Positions 36,090-49,323 of a stretch of 64,000 bases of DNA are shown in pieces. This DNA is from Sipunculus nudus (Eukaryota; Annelida; Sipuncula; Golfingiida; Sipunculidae). The first letter of the stretch is position 1. Each line of letters starts with the position of its first letter. A model generated the notes under the pieces. It was not told the DNA's origin, did no database searches, and was given only the letters and a program-made list of their open reading frames with translations. Made by a program: the position numbers and the translations under genes. Location of the stretch: assembly GCA_026874595.1 (NCBI GenBank), contig CM049322.1:4945900-5009899 (forward strand), read 5' to 3'.

Positions 36090-37240
36090 CCTATTGAACG
36101 CTATAAACACTATTGTGAGAGACAGGCGGCGTTTAACCAGTAGGGTTTCCCCTGGTCCGAGTTTTCCCCGCTGTGAGGTTCTCTCTACAATTTAGTTTCT
36201 GCCTGGTTAAAAACACCAGGGATCTTGAGGGATCTGTCAATTATAAATATATGTTTTGTCTACATGCCAAAACACTTTTATGAGAACATATAGGTCCTAT
36301 TTCTTGTACCCCTATTGTTTACCAGTGCGAGTACACTGGGTATGTTGTCATGTGCTGTCCTCCAAGGCTATATCTGGTGTCCATGACCTGTTTGTGCTTA
36401 CTTTACCCTCCGAGAGAAGCCATCAAGCCAGGATGACTGGCTGAACAATGGGATTCGAGCCCGAGCACATAGGTCATACCCACCAGTATATAGCAGAGGA
36501 CAGCTTTGACCCAGCCTCTTCTCCTGCTTGCACCACTGCTACTATTAACAGGTTGATGTTTGTTCCCTGTCAGTTCACAGTTTTCCCCTGCTACGATTCA
36601 CTATTCGCAACTACTGCATACTTTTACTCTGGCATTTTGAGTGTTTTTCAGTCGGTTCTGTGATCTTTGTTTATTTTTCCTTACCATTCAACTTCAACAA
36701 GGGTAAGTGGATTTGCTTGCTTCATTAATAATCATTGGTGTGTACCTGTCGGTTCACAGATCTTTTTCCCCATCTTTCCTTCAACTTAGGTATGGTCTCT
36801 CATTGTGGGAAACTTAAACCTAATTTTGGATTCCCTACTGACTCTTGTAACATTAATATTCGTGGAGTTAAGGGCCTTACTGTACCAGATTTGTCAGCAG
36901 AGCTGCAGTTAGACAAGTTTTGGCCAATTGAATTTTTCCAATCGGAGTTTGTCCTGTTGCATATTGGTGGCAATGACCTGTCTTTTGAAGGCATCAGCGG
37001 TCAGCCTGAAGTAGTAGGAAATGCTATTTTTGACCTTTGCACACTGCTGCATTCGAATTTTGATGTGAAGAAACAGATACACAAGTAAAATAGCCCATCC
37101 TTTATTGTTAAAGTTTAAAAATCTGCGTCATAAAAATATGTAAGAGGCTTCCTCCTAATTGTGACGAAAGCCTGAAATGAGTGAATGATGAATGTTCTTT
37201 CGATTATACAACAGCGAAATATTATGGAGCAATTACACTT
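36090..37240 (+). mobile_element. Foreign insertion with SGNH-hydrolase fragment (block C)
   Basis: Homology to intron 1 of the intact gene stops near 36080 and a different, less AT-rich sequence follows. It contains a 117-codon frame (36735-37088) with SGNH features, described separately. SGNH domains are known in Ngaro-type tyrosine-recombinase retroelements and in some CR1/L2 LINEs; which one this is cannot be told. The insertion replaces the region where exon 2 should be. Edges are approximate. Confidence 0.55.
36735..37088 (+). pseudogene. SGNH/GDSL-type hydrolase fragment, block C
   Basis: A 117-codon frame. Its second half reads GVKGLTVPDLSAEL, then FVLLHIGGNDLSFEG (IGGND at 36963-36977), then VVGNAIFDLCTLL. 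This matches the block III GxND region of SGNH hydrolases. The first-block GDS serine motif and the C-terminal D-x-x-H are not seen in frame, so it is a fragment, probably from a retroelement. Kept almost unchanged in block E because the duplication is recent. Confidence 0.6.
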
Positions 37241-37469
37241 CTTATTATTAGTAGTGATAGCAGTACTAGTATTAACTGTAACCTTTTATATTATAATATA
37301 ATCCATTTATATGTATAAATAAAATCAAGATATATAGGTAAATGAGAGTATTATGGACAATAATTGGAGATATCAATAACAGTCACAAATAAGAGATGGA
37401 GTCGTTTCAAGGATGAGAAGTTTCGGCGTGGTCATTCGGATAATTGTCAGTGTTTCTTTCATTTTACAG

Positions 37470-37585
37470 GCCATGATCTGACCGAATATCTTCACAAAGA
37501 ATACAAACCAGAATATACAAAAGTTAATGAGGAAGGCCATGGAGGATGGACGATGAGGAAGGGTGAAGATAAAGGAAAAGAGTAA
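37470..37585 (+). pseudogene. Decayed exon 3 homologue, block C
   Basis: After TTTTACAG, one frame reads HDLTEYLHKEYKPEYTKV and ends GGWTMRKGEDKGKE then TAA. It aligns with exon 3 (MTETW... GWVVKDGPDKGKEYV), but it stops before the CYG end and its Met/Cys positions are largely lost. Confidence 0.7.
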
Positions 37586-37911
37586 ATGGTAAAAATGGTA
37601 AAGTAGGTGGTGAGTAGAAAGTCCTGCTTATATCCGTAGAAATATAGCCGTCATGAAAAGTAATATTGTATCGAAAAAAATCATAGACGCAACTGAACCG
37701 TCCTCTATCCTGAATGTAGGTGTTAACGTTAAGCCCAGCTTTATGATAAAATTGGCAAATTGCTGCTTATTGCTGGTTCAAGTAAAATGCATCACACACA
37801 CACACATAACCTTTCCTCTAACATGGAATTAAAAAAAGCCTACTAATGTTGTATAATAATAATTTACTTTATTAATTTTGTCTTTGATAATTTCTCTTCT
37901 GGTACTCATAC

Positions 37912-38000
37912 AAAGGTCTGTTTTCTTGTGGTGTGGAAGGAAAGCAAATGTTTTATCAATGAAACTGCCAGCCTTACACACAGCCCTCAGATACAGCATT
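37912..38000 (+). pseudogene. Decayed exon 4 homologue, block C
   Basis: A frame reading VVWKESKCFINETASLTHSP aligns with LQLWMESGCFVTGTASPTQGP of exon 4. No clean acceptor or donor remains. Confidence 0.65.
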
Positions 38001-38081
38001 ATGAGGCATCTTGTGGCGCTTTATTTTCAATTGGTAGGCTTGTATCAAATCCACCGCGATTATTATTTTTTAAACAGATTT

Positions 38082-40915
38082 CCAAAGATTTTTCTCCATC
38101 TGAGCTATATAAAACTGTTAAATCTCTTAAAACAAATAAGACACCAGGACCTGATAGTTTCCAGCTGAATTTTATCAGAAATTTTGGGATGATATTAAAG
38201 ATTATTTTATCAATTCACTGAAATATTCATTTTCCAATAATATTTAACCACTTTCATTGCGACAAGGTATTATCTGTCTCATTCCCAAAAAAACGGAAAA
38301 GATTATCTTCATTTGAAGAACTGGCGTCCTCTCTCTCTTTCAAACACTGACTATAAAATAATTGCTAAAACTTTAGCTAATAGACTCAAGACAACCCTAG
38401 ACTCTATTTTTCATTCTGATCAGACTGGTTTCATGGAAAATAGGTATATTGGAGAAAATATTATAAAAATTACAGACATATTTGCATATTCATATAAACA
38501 TAAAGTAAAAGTTACCTGGTATCAATAGATTTTGAAAAAGTTTTTGATTTTTTAGAATGGACTCATATTCAGAATACTCTAAAAATTTTTAATTTTGGAC
38601 CAAATTTTAGAAAATGGATTCATATACTTTACTCAGGTATTAACAGCTGTGTTATAAATAGGGGATGGGCTACTTCATACTTTTCTATAAATCGAGGTGT
38701 TAGGCAAGGCTGTCCATTGTCACCATATCTGTTTATACTCGCTTCAGAAATACTAGCTGTTAAAATAAGGAATAATCCTAAAATTAAAGGTGTAAATATA
38801 GGAGGTACTGAACATAAATTAATTCAGTATGCAGATGACATAGCCGTTACCCTTACTGGAGGCACTAAAACTTTTAAAGACTTCTAGGAACCTTTGACGA
38901 ATTTAAAAAAATATCGGGATTAAAAGTTAATGTAGAAAAAACGGCAGTTATTCCTATGACACCTTTTGCCAATGAAAAAGAAAACATAGAAAGATTAGGT
39001 TTAAAATGGAGCTCTGAACCAGTAAGAATATTGGGTATATCTATTTATCCAGACTGGAGAAAGATGAAAGATATCAACTATAAAGAAATACTGAGTAAAA
39101 TAAAAACAATTAAAAATATATGGTCAAATAGAGGTATGTTGCTTTCAGGAAAAATAAATATTATAAAAGCACATGTATTATCACAACTGATATATGCACT
39201 ACAGGTATTACCCGATCCATCCCCAACTTATGTAAAAGATATTGAATCTTTACTTTGGAAATTCATATGGGACAAACAAGATAAGATTAAACGAACCACA
39301 CTCATAGCACCTATTAAAAAATGGGGACTAGACATGATACATTTAAAATCCGAAAATGATGAATTAAAAATTGCTTGGGTGAAGCGTTTCTTATCTGGCC
39401 CCTTAGACCGAGGCTGGAGACAGATAATTGGTATACAGTTTAAAGGAACGGGTTCTTATATATTTAAACGTAATCTTAGGTCATCTGACATAAAAAATCT
39501 GAATGATCATTTATATAGCCCATTCTGGAGAGAAGTTTTTGATGCATGGTGTATATATAACTTTAAAAAATGTGTACTCTCCAGAGGAAATCTTTAATCA
39601 GGAATTATTTTATAACTCCCACATCAAAGTAGATCATAAAACTGTATATATCAAAGAAATGTAAAATGCAGGTGTCACAAAAATAAATATCCTAAAAAAT
39701 AAAAATAAACAATATACTTTTCTATTACATGCAGAACTCATTAGTAGATATAAATTAAAAATAGGGCAAGTGCAGTATATGAGTTTAATTGATGCTATTC
39801 CAGCAAGTTGGAAAAAAATAATAAAAGCATGCTCAGATAGTGATATACACATTAACAATCCATGTAAACCAAATATAGAAATTATAATGAATACTAAGAA
39901 AATCTGACAAAAAGTTTACAAAGATTTAATAATGAACGTCTGCACAGAACCCTCCAAAGTAATTGATAAATGGAATAGAGACATGCAATGCGATTGCAAA
40001 GACCTGATATATGAAGCCTTTAACAATATAAAAAGTATAACAATATCAGAAATATTAAGAATATTTCAGTTTTAAACTAATTCATAGAACCATAGCTCTA
40101 AACCCTCTGTTATTTACTATAGGGAAAGCAACCAGTGAACTTTGTTCACTTTGTAAAAAAGAGAAAGAAACTATTATGCATCCATTTTATAGCTGTAACG
40201 AAACAAAAGATTTTCACTCAAATGAAAAACTGGCTGATTAGCCAAAAGATACTTATTACAGAAAACTGCTTTAGCAAAATAACTATTGTCTTCAACAATA
40301 CAAATAATTCTCTGTTAGATATACTTATATTACTAGCTAAAAGATATATATATATATATGTATGTAAATGCAAAAATATCATGCCAAACTTTATCAGTTA
40401 TACACTATATATGGAACAGATATACAACATTGAAAGAAACATTGCCCACAGAAATGGAACTTTATATGTATATTATAAGAAGTGGAGCGCACTTGTGTCT
40501 TAAAACTATTATTGTTTATACAATTTGACATTGAGATATATCCATAGTTAAAATATAAGTTTTGTGTTTCTAGATACAGATATCGTTGTTGCTGAATATG
40601 CACAGACTTTTAATCTTTTTCTGTGTACTTAAGTATGCATTTGTCATTATAGTGTCAATATTTGATTTATACTCCCTGAAGAATATAAGAATATAAGCTA
40701 AAATTACCAGGTAAACAAACTATCATAGGCCATAACCAATCCTATACATAAAACTGTCTCTGAACTGTATAAGTATCGCCATACTGAATTTATCTCTGTG
40801 CATTGTCATTGTATCTGTTTTTGTGCAGTGTATTAGTATGTGTATATATTGTTTTACATGTTCATTATTTGTACTGTCCATATGTTGTTACATGTGATGT
40901 ATTCAATAAAAAATT
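38082..40915 (+). pseudogene. 5'-truncated L1/Tx1-like LINE, ORF2 with frameshifts
   Basis: Homology between blocks C and E ends at gatttccaaag (38081 and 52563), and LINE sequence follows. In order: LYKTVKSLKTNKTPGPDSF; NWRPLSLSNTDYKIIAK and DQTGFMENRYIGENI (38313-38528); motif A IDFEKVFD; motif B RGVRQGCPLSPY (38693 on); motif C YADD (38828-38839). A 213-codon connector frame follows (38956-39597), and then a C-terminal CSLCKKEKETIMHPFYSC zinc knuckle (about 40143-40196). Frameshifts near 38525, 38885 and 39600 and internal stops disable it. The 3' end, ttcaataaaaaa near 40915, meets block D. No endonuclease region is present. Confidence 0.9.
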
Positions 40916-41618
40916 TTAGAGGTGGTAAAATAATAACTTTACCACCTGGGGTATGTGAGAAATTCATCTACACGGAGGAATATATTTAAGCTAAAATGTT
41001 TTGACTGAATTTAAGGAGAAAATATATTTCGGTTGAAGGATAACATTTATAAACTTTTTAATATTAAGTGCGTGGACGTAAATGTGATAATAAGAAAGAG
41101 GAAGTCAGTGTTTATTTTGATGATATGTTGGATTCCTTTATTAACGAACCTAAACGGAGATTACTTTCATCATAACTACATGTGGAAATATTTTTCATGA
41201 AACGGAAATGTTAGGCTTATGCATATTCAGAAATAGTATGCATAATAGTACTGAATCCATGATTGCGCAGCGTTAAATTAAGTTTTTCTGACGACCATAA
41301 ACTTTCTTTTATCTGCAAGGTGTATCGTAATGTTGTAAGATTACTTAACTCTGTAGACATGACACTCATACATACAAACTAAAAATTATGCTCGTTTGCT
41401 TGTCGCATTTCCTTTCTTTTTTGTAGATATGATTTCTAACATTTAGCTAATTTCGTATTAGTTTATTAATCATCAAAACTCGAATGACACGTACCGAGTT
41501 TCTTGTTAGCTCCAACTCTGTCTATTTCTTCGGAATATGTGACAACGTAACCAAAGAAATCCCAATATTACTGAATGTATACTTAATTCACAATAAGCGA
41601 CCTCACTTTTCTTTGTAG

Positions 41619-44346
41619 GTCTCCATTTTTAAATCAGGGCAGTATGAGGCAACAGGATCGTCTTAAGTCCACGTTGGGTCCTGACCAGTGTTTATAATCT
41701 GATTGGGTAATTATGTTTATTTTATATATGACGCTTCAATCAAAGTTATGGCGTATGAAACATGATGTTAGTGTCGAGTTTTTTTTCTCATGATCTTTTT
41801 CTGTCGGTATACTGGTAAGGGTTTCTAGGAGAGATGCTGTTGTTGCAGAGATGAACCTGCTTTTCTGACTGTTCACATCGGGGTGGCAGATATTTCTGAA
41901 GATGGACCGACCCTTGTCACTACCAACGTCACACAAATCATCACTCATGAATATTTTAATTTTTCAGCATCTCCTTTCAAGTCAGTAGTCACATCCATTA
42001 CACCTTGTTAAGCAGTTCTTTCATGTATTATACATATTTAGATAGTCCTTTCAATTCAACGGCCTGATTCATTACTCCCAGTACATTAAAACACAGAAAT
42101 CAGTTTCTTTTCTTATTTTTACATATAGATAGAGTCCTTTCAAGTCAGTTACCGATTCATTACACCTAACAAATTAAGAAAAGCAACAAACAGTTTCTTT
42201 TAGTCCTTTCAAGCGAGTGACCCGATTCATTACACTTAGTGGATGAAAAAGAAAGCATTTTCTTATTTTATATACATACATATGGAGAGTCCTTTAAAGG
42301 GAGTCCTACACTTATTAAAAGAAGCATTGTCTTATTCGATCAAGACATGAGATGACACCTTTCTTAAATAAATCAAATATAGTCAATGCGATTTACCTTC
42401 TTGTTATCATTAATTTATAGCCATATGAGAATGTTCTTACGTTCCGGATAGACATTAATTAAATGTTTTTTCTGATTCTGTTCACGCCGTTTATCCTGGA
42501 GAAACTTTTCTTGAGAGGACAGGCTGTTGTCACCTTTCCTACCTGAAAATTACATTCCGCAATATAATGTTTCATTGTGACATATATGTATAGATAGGTT
42601 ATAAATATAATTTCTGATAACTAATATGTCAGCAATGCATTTTGTAGTTAATGAATAGCAAACACCAGGTTATCGACTACTGAGTATAAACTTGCTTTCT
42701 ACGTTCCGAAAAGATTCCCAGAGCAATGTGGTTGATTAAACTTGGTTGTAAATTGTCGTTTTATGTATATCTCGATATTAAAGCATTTGGCCCAAAAAAA
42801 ACACAGGTATAATACGACAGGGTTCTTTAACGATGAATGATAAAAAAAGTGGAAATATGATGGAAAACGTATGATAACACCTTTCATCCGAATTTTACAT
42901 TGTCAAACCCTGTTACAGATACAATGTAACCTATAAACAGGAACAATTCCAGTCTTCATATCAATCACTGTTATGTGGAAATACCTTTGACATGTGAATT
43001 ATGAAAACTATTTAAAATATTGTTGTGATTAGGCAAATTTACATCAAAAATAGATTTTTCTTTAGACTGGGGAAATCGTTTTATCACATGTTCTTGAATC
43101 ATATGACATAATAAAGATAATAAATAGGGTTATTTTATTTTTAGAAACCAGGGCATTACCATACGCGCAATAGTGTTTTTAAGATTGCCGACTCACTCAA
43201 GTATGCATGTACAATAAATCAAACTTATTAATCATTTATTCACAGTACATTTCACACATTTATGTAAAGATATATTACACATTAAGTTATTCTGACTATA
43301 ATTAAATATAACATTAAACAGATATATACTATTTGATGATATCTTTCTGGTTCAGGATTGTCCATGACGTGCCGCTGCTTAAGTTGGATCAAAATGTGAC
43401 TCTCGGCCAAAACATTAAACCAATATGTTTACCACAACCAGGGGCGCTGCTTACACCGACTGTCACGTGGCAGGTTGGGGACAACTAGTGACTGATGGTA
43501 AGACAAAAATATTTTAACTAGTTATCTTAATTTAAGAATTGTGAAAACTAACTGACGCGAAATAAAGATGAAATAAAACACAAACAATAATATTAAGGCT
43601 TGTCTTCCATTTTATTTTCTCCTGCTGACACTCTTCAGAATTTAGAAGTCGATTTGATTGATGACAGTACGTGCGTCAGTCGTCTACCTGGCATTTTTTT
43701 TACCTGGGTCCCGACAGGCAGCGTTCAGTGTGCCGAGGCCCCGAACTTTGGAAAGACGTGTATGGTATGTGACTTGAATCTGATTTTATTAAATATTTCC
43801 AAGATTTATCTGAACTTTACTTGTGAGTTCTTGTGTGATGATTATTGTGTTTTTATCTATAGTGTGTAGATATAATATGTTATTCTGTCATTTGTGGTTA
43901 AAGATCTGCACAATGTCGAAGGAAATTTGTGGTGTTTAGTGTCCTATTGTCTACGGTCATTCAACTGTATAAAATATAGTAATTAACGTTGGCAGTTTAC
44001 CATATGTATGTGTTATAATACTTAATATTATGTTCATAGAACGCATAATGGAACAATCAAAAGGTTTTCAGGAAAACCGTTATGTCGAAACATCGACAGA
44101 TATTTGTTGGTTAATATGTGTAGTAGGGACTTTCTTTCTGTTGAAAAAAACATTTTATCTTTTTTTTTTCAGCATGACGGAGGGGCTCTCATGTTCTGTA
44201 AACAGGGACGATGGAACTATGTTGCCGTAGGGACAGCCAGCTGGGCGCCACCTTGTAACATGAACGATAACTTTATCCCTCTTGGATTCGCACAAGTAGA
44301 CGAAAAGATCGCCTGGATTCGGCAAATGTGCAATAACTGTATCTGA
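41619..44346 (+). pseudogene. Serine-protease-homologue pseudogene, block D (exons 7-11)
   Basis: Exon equivalents are at 41619-41706, 41849-41980, 43356-43497, about 43621-43764 and 44173-44346. The IIGG exon is deleted. Exon 7 is 88 nt instead of 89, having lost one base in GGATCCGTC, which brings TAA in frame. Exon 8 is open. Exon 9 has the same one-base deletion as block B, and exon 10 the same lost acceptor, but its T run is three bases longer than in the intact gene, so its frame stays open. Exon 11 is open. It lies downstream of block C's 5' half in gene order, separated from it by the LINE. Confidence 0.88.
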
Positions 44347-45193
44347 GTCGAGTAAAGTGTCAAAATTACTTTACATGAGGTCAACAATGTTGCAACAATC
44401 TTCATAACATTTTTTTTTTATTTTATAATTAGTACTTGACCTATCAGACTCTGATATCAGAACTTATCAGAAGGTGGTAACTGGTCTGTACTTTTTGCGT
44501 CTGCTTTACATATAACCAACAAAACAGTTTTTTGGGGTTGTTTGCATATTATGTGAAGACCAGTGGAAACGCCTTGGTGACAAATGATAAATCAAATAAT
44601 AATTAAATATAATGGATTTAAAGAAAATAAACAAATGCTAACGGATAATGAAAGATATCATTGTAATTAATACAACAATAACGATAAGGGCAACGATTAA
44701 ATCAGGCAACGATGCGGTTAAAACATGGTACAAACAATATAATATACGGACACTTTGATGTAGTTTAAAGCAACACAAATCATACTAATAAAAATATATC
44801 TTGGCGAATGTTTGTATATGTGTATGTTTATTGGCAAGTTCTAAAGAAAATAAAGCATATTGATGAAAACCTGTTGAGAAAAAAATATTTTTCTCCACTT
44901 AATTCATAGAAAATATATTTATATTTACTATTATAATCAAATGTTTATTATTTGTTTCTCTATATTGTGAAGTGTAATCATAGTTTTCTTATTTCACTGT
45001 ATGTAATATAGAACCTACTACATTTAATGTTTATACTAGAAGGACATAAACTGTGTTACTCAGTCATCTTTGTCAAAGGTAGAGTTATCAATGAACTATT
45101 CCGTGTATAATGTATATATTCTTGCAAAAAGGACATTATTTAACAGTTGTCGGGTCCCTAGCAGTAAAACAATTACAATGTTTGTTGTGATAA

Positions 45194-45383
45194 AGAATAC
45201 ACAGAAAAAGTCGAATCACCCCGTATGAGAATCAAACTGCTCTACCACTGAGCTTACAGGGATCCCGAACTTCCTCTGTGTTTCAGCACACTTTCATAGG
45301 AAGCATCGAAGTTACGTCAATACTGTCGGAGGGTCATGGGTTCAATTCCCATACGAGGTGATTCGACTTTGTCTGTGTATTCT
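45194..45383. mobile_element. 190-bp fold-back element with tRNA-like boxes (block D copy)
   Basis: Same length and structure as 30261-30450, with a few substitutions. Confidence 0.68.
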
Positions 45384-47882
45384 TGTTCTATATCTCCATG
45401 ATATGGTGCAGCATGGCCAATCAAACAGCTCTCTATATAATGTTCGTGTTCCGAGGTTTGCGTGTGTGGGTTCCGTCGTGTTTGAAATAGTTAAACAGAT
45501 CCCCTTGACGAATCATGTACCGTAACCCTTGATCAGATTTTTTGCGGTAATAATGTACAATACATCATTCACATATGATCACATATGAACTGAGCCACTA
45601 ATTGCCCATTTTTGCCAGTATGTGGATTCTGTTGGTCTGGGACATTTGAAAATAAATTCCAGCTTGAATCACAGGAGAAATGTGTTGTTTTCTACCAGGG
45701 CATATCCTCTGGGATGCGGGCCTTCAGTCAACGTGCTCATCTCTGTAGACATTTCATCTTTGCAATGCGTGATCGCTTTTCTTATTCCGTCAAGAAATTT
45801 TACAAATGGTTGAAATTCAACCCATTTTAATGACCAAATATTATCCTTGTCCTGATTATTAAAATCATTTAAGTTTTGATTACACAAATACAGTTTTATG
45901 GTGTAGCATACGAATATTAGAATATTAATATAAATAAAGTAAACCCCATAAAAATAAAAATGGTGTCACTTTTCCTTTAAAAAGGGCTCTAAAAGGCAGT
46001 GAATATCTAAACGATTGATTTGTCTTATTAAATATACAAGTCAGGCATTACAAATTAGGGGCACCCTTGTCAGAAAATAAAGAGAACAGGCAAAACTGGT
46101 TTATGTAACGCTGTTATACGAACTCATCTTCGCCTAACGGAAAGTTTTCCATGACCCACGATTATTTATTATGATTAATATCTTCAATGTCAGCAGCTTC
46201 CTTTAGGCATACATCCCTTTATAACTGGAAAATAATTATATCCATATAATGATATCGTATCTGACGCCGTACTTAAGGAAATCCTCATAACTCATTCATT
46301 TACTTGCTTCCTTTGAGTGTATTTTCTCTTTTGTTCACACATTTTGAGTTTCAACCATATAAAATTAAGTATTATAATACGTTTGAGCCGCACATAATAA
46401 CAGAGAGCATTGAATCTTTGAAAATTTCTGAATATAGGTTGCACCTTCCAAACGCCTTGACGAAAAATTCAATGTCTGCCTAAGCGACAAACCAAGAAAT
46501 ATCAGCTTCGATTTGAATCTTTCTCGGTTTCTCCAATACAGACAGGCCTTTCGGGGATATGTATGAAAAAAAAACAGTACATTCTGTAGCAATTTGGATT
46601 TTCAACAAGATTAAAATTATATACATACTAATCTGGAGGATAACATTTATCGGTTGCTGTCATCTTGTTATCATGGGGTGAAAATTCAATAATTTGGTTT
46701 TCAGTATTACTGATTTTATTTTATTTTAAATAAACATATGTTTTTACATAATGGTTTCCTTTAAGAGGTCACGTAGAAATACGTTAATGTAAATACGCAT
46801 GTCTTTCACTTTGAAAATGTGTGCCGGTAGAACATATTTTTATCTATATATTCAACCATTAAAACTAAAAATATTAATGCTAACGAGCAAAATTATGCTA
46901 CCCAGAGGTAATTTGAAGTCTGTACTTACCTTCCCATTTCAAATAAGTTGACCATTCTTCAATTAATTTCATTCAATTTTTTAACGAAATAAGCAAAGTT
47001 GGCCTGGGTAAAAGGAAAAGTTCTTTGCTTTTTTAGGACAACGGGACCGTTCAATAGTAAAACACAGTTATCGACAAACATAAGGGTTTGTCCCTAATAT
47101 TATTACCAAGGGTCATAAGGCATGAAAATATCCGACACCGTAAGTGCAACATCAATACATATAAGAAATTCCTGTATGCGAAATCAGTCTCTCATCACTG
47201 ACCATGGATAATTACTTACATGCAAAACATTTCCAAATCAACGAAATTCTGATGGTAAATATCTTTACCAGCAATAACATGAACAGGGTTCAATCAGCAT
47301 ACCCACCTCTAAAATAAAATAAAAAACTTCAGGTCTCCTGATAACTCCAGATCAGATAACTCTAAAAGGTATTGCCCAGATTTTTTAAATGTTATTTTTT
47401 TATAAAATTGGGTAGATTAAACGTATTTGATTCTTTGTAAACATTCAATTCCATTATGTCGCTATATATAAATATATACATCTCATATTCTTGCTTTGTA
47501 TATACATAATATATATATATTATATATATAAATATATATATATATGTGTAGCTTAATGTAATGAAAATACTTAATCAATTTGTATAAAATACAGAATAAA
47601 ATTTAAATAAATTGCTTATATCGGGAGGGTTTTCAGGTACAAGTATGAAGGACTTGTTGCACATGCAGGGTAACAATTGGAAAAAGAAATACCAAATATA
47701 AAAACTGTGAAAAAGCAAAATTGGATATGTGCCTATTTGATAAATATGGCAAAACTTTTAATTAAGCGTTTTTATTTGATATTGATTTTGAAATACTTAA
47801 TAGAATCGTAGTTGTTGTCTAGTTTTAAATTGATAAGATCTCATGCATGTTTAGCAATCCCATCACATGGTAGGAGTTTTGC

Positions 47883-48473
47883 TATAGTCCGTCCCAGTAC
47901 CCGTGTCCGCATGTTTTTTTCGCGATAATTATTTTAAGAATATTCTTTTGAAATGTCCTTTGGCCTAAAGTAGATAAACAGATATACCCCTGATTTTGTG
48001 TAAAGAGGTTATATATCATGTAAATTGTATTATTTTGCGACTCCTTTGCGTTATTTATGCAGAATTACCGTGGATGGCGTCTTCCCGGCACTGCTGGACA
48101 GCACATTCCTCCATGGTACAGTTTCTATGTCTATGGCTGCGTTTGGTGTTTGTTAGACAACAGTGACCTCACAAAGACGTCACAGTGATCGGCCGCGCCT
48201 CATCTTCAATTGAATGATGTCATAAGTTTGACTGGCTTGTTTATTATCAGTTCTCAGGCAAGGAATAAGTCGTAAACGCTGTAACTTGTTTTGTCATATT
48301 TTGGATTATTTGTCTCATACAAAATCAAAGCAAGGTAAGGCATTACTTTTAAAGCAGGTAGTCAGCGGAATAGCTCCTGCAACCTATTGACCAAAAAAAA
48401 TTTACACTGCTTTACTTGTATGAAAAATTATCCCGGAAAAAACATGCGGACACGGGTACTGAGACGGACTATA
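47883..48473. mobile_element. TIR element (MITE), block E copy
   Basis: Same insertion as 33388-33976, at the same site, so it predates the C/E duplication. Arms intact. Confidence 0.85.
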
Positions 48474-49095
48474 GAAAACACCTCTTTGCTCTAACCCAGT
48501 ATCTTCTTCTACTTCTGGTATGACACCAAAATAGTAGTCACGACAACATTCTTAAACGTTATGCTGTCAATCTAAATATGAAGCATGATGTATGAAGATA
48601 TAATTATCGCCAATTAACTGACTTGTGTGTCTTTAATTATTATGTTACTCTTACTCTTTGCAATAAACTAATGACAAAAATATGCTTCTTAATCATTGAA
48701 CCGTGTCACATTAGTATTATTGAAATAGATTGATTATTACTTGTGTTTACGTATAGTTGGTCAAGGATCAGGTGAAATTCATTTTTGTATCTAGAAAATA
48801 TACATTTGAACTTTCTTCATTGTCGGTTACTTTCCCTTACATTATGCCCTGAGTATTATTTGTACTGAATCTACAAAAACGTCAGGAAACAACCTAGCAG
48901 ACGTCGCATTTTTTTTACCAATATATATTTAAATGATCCCTACCCACTAAAAACCGCCATTGCTGATATAAATCAATTTAAAATATAATATCATTCACCC
49001 TTCGGGCAATGAAATTTTCATCACATTAAAACGTCAACTTTTCAGACATATTTCTCTCGTGTTACACGATGTTTCTGTAACTGGTTTTCCTGCCA

Positions 49096-49101
49096 TATAA
49101 A
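49096..49101 (+). promoter_or_regulatory. TATA box candidate of the block E 5' half
   Basis: TATAAA, identical in context to 34601-34606. Confidence 0.4.
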
Positions 49102-49254
49102 ATCAGGGATTTCGAGTTCAAAGCAGTCCTCAAAATGTTAGTCTTCCTAAAAATGTGATCCCCACAGGTTTCCCGTTCATGACATGGTTCATTGAATAAT
49201 CCAATGTGTGAAGCTGTCCCCACATAGGCATACTTGCACTCGGTACTCGACGGT

Positions 49255-49323
49255 CACCTGCGCAAAGTATCCTGGCTCTCCTGGCAGTGTTAGCAACGGT
49301 TGCGGAAGGGAAGAAAAAGAGGA
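49255..49323 (+). pseudogene. Signal-peptide exon remnant, block E
   Basis: Same sequence as the block C remnant, including the missing initiator ATG and the preserved GTAAGT donor. Confidence 0.75.

Larger units (their letters stand above)
32612..38081 (+). repeat. Segmental duplication, block C (5' half)
   Basis: Nearly identical to 47129-52572 (block E), and more distantly homologous to 1-7.0 kb. It holds a signal-exon remnant, a foreign SGNH-bearing insertion in place of exon 2, and decayed exon 3 and exon 4 remnants. Confidence 0.92.
40916..47128 (+). repeat. Segmental duplication, block D (protease half)
   Basis: Copy of block B from about 25640 on; the first ~860 bp of B are missing, as is B 25796-26084, which contained exon 6. 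It ends at 47128, where ~600 bp of the B/C spacer is deleted. Confidence 0.9.

Noticed and set aside
37878-38221. Two ~97-codon frames as a gene
   Set aside because: They join an exon 4 remnant to the start of the LINE across the junction; not a single biological unit.
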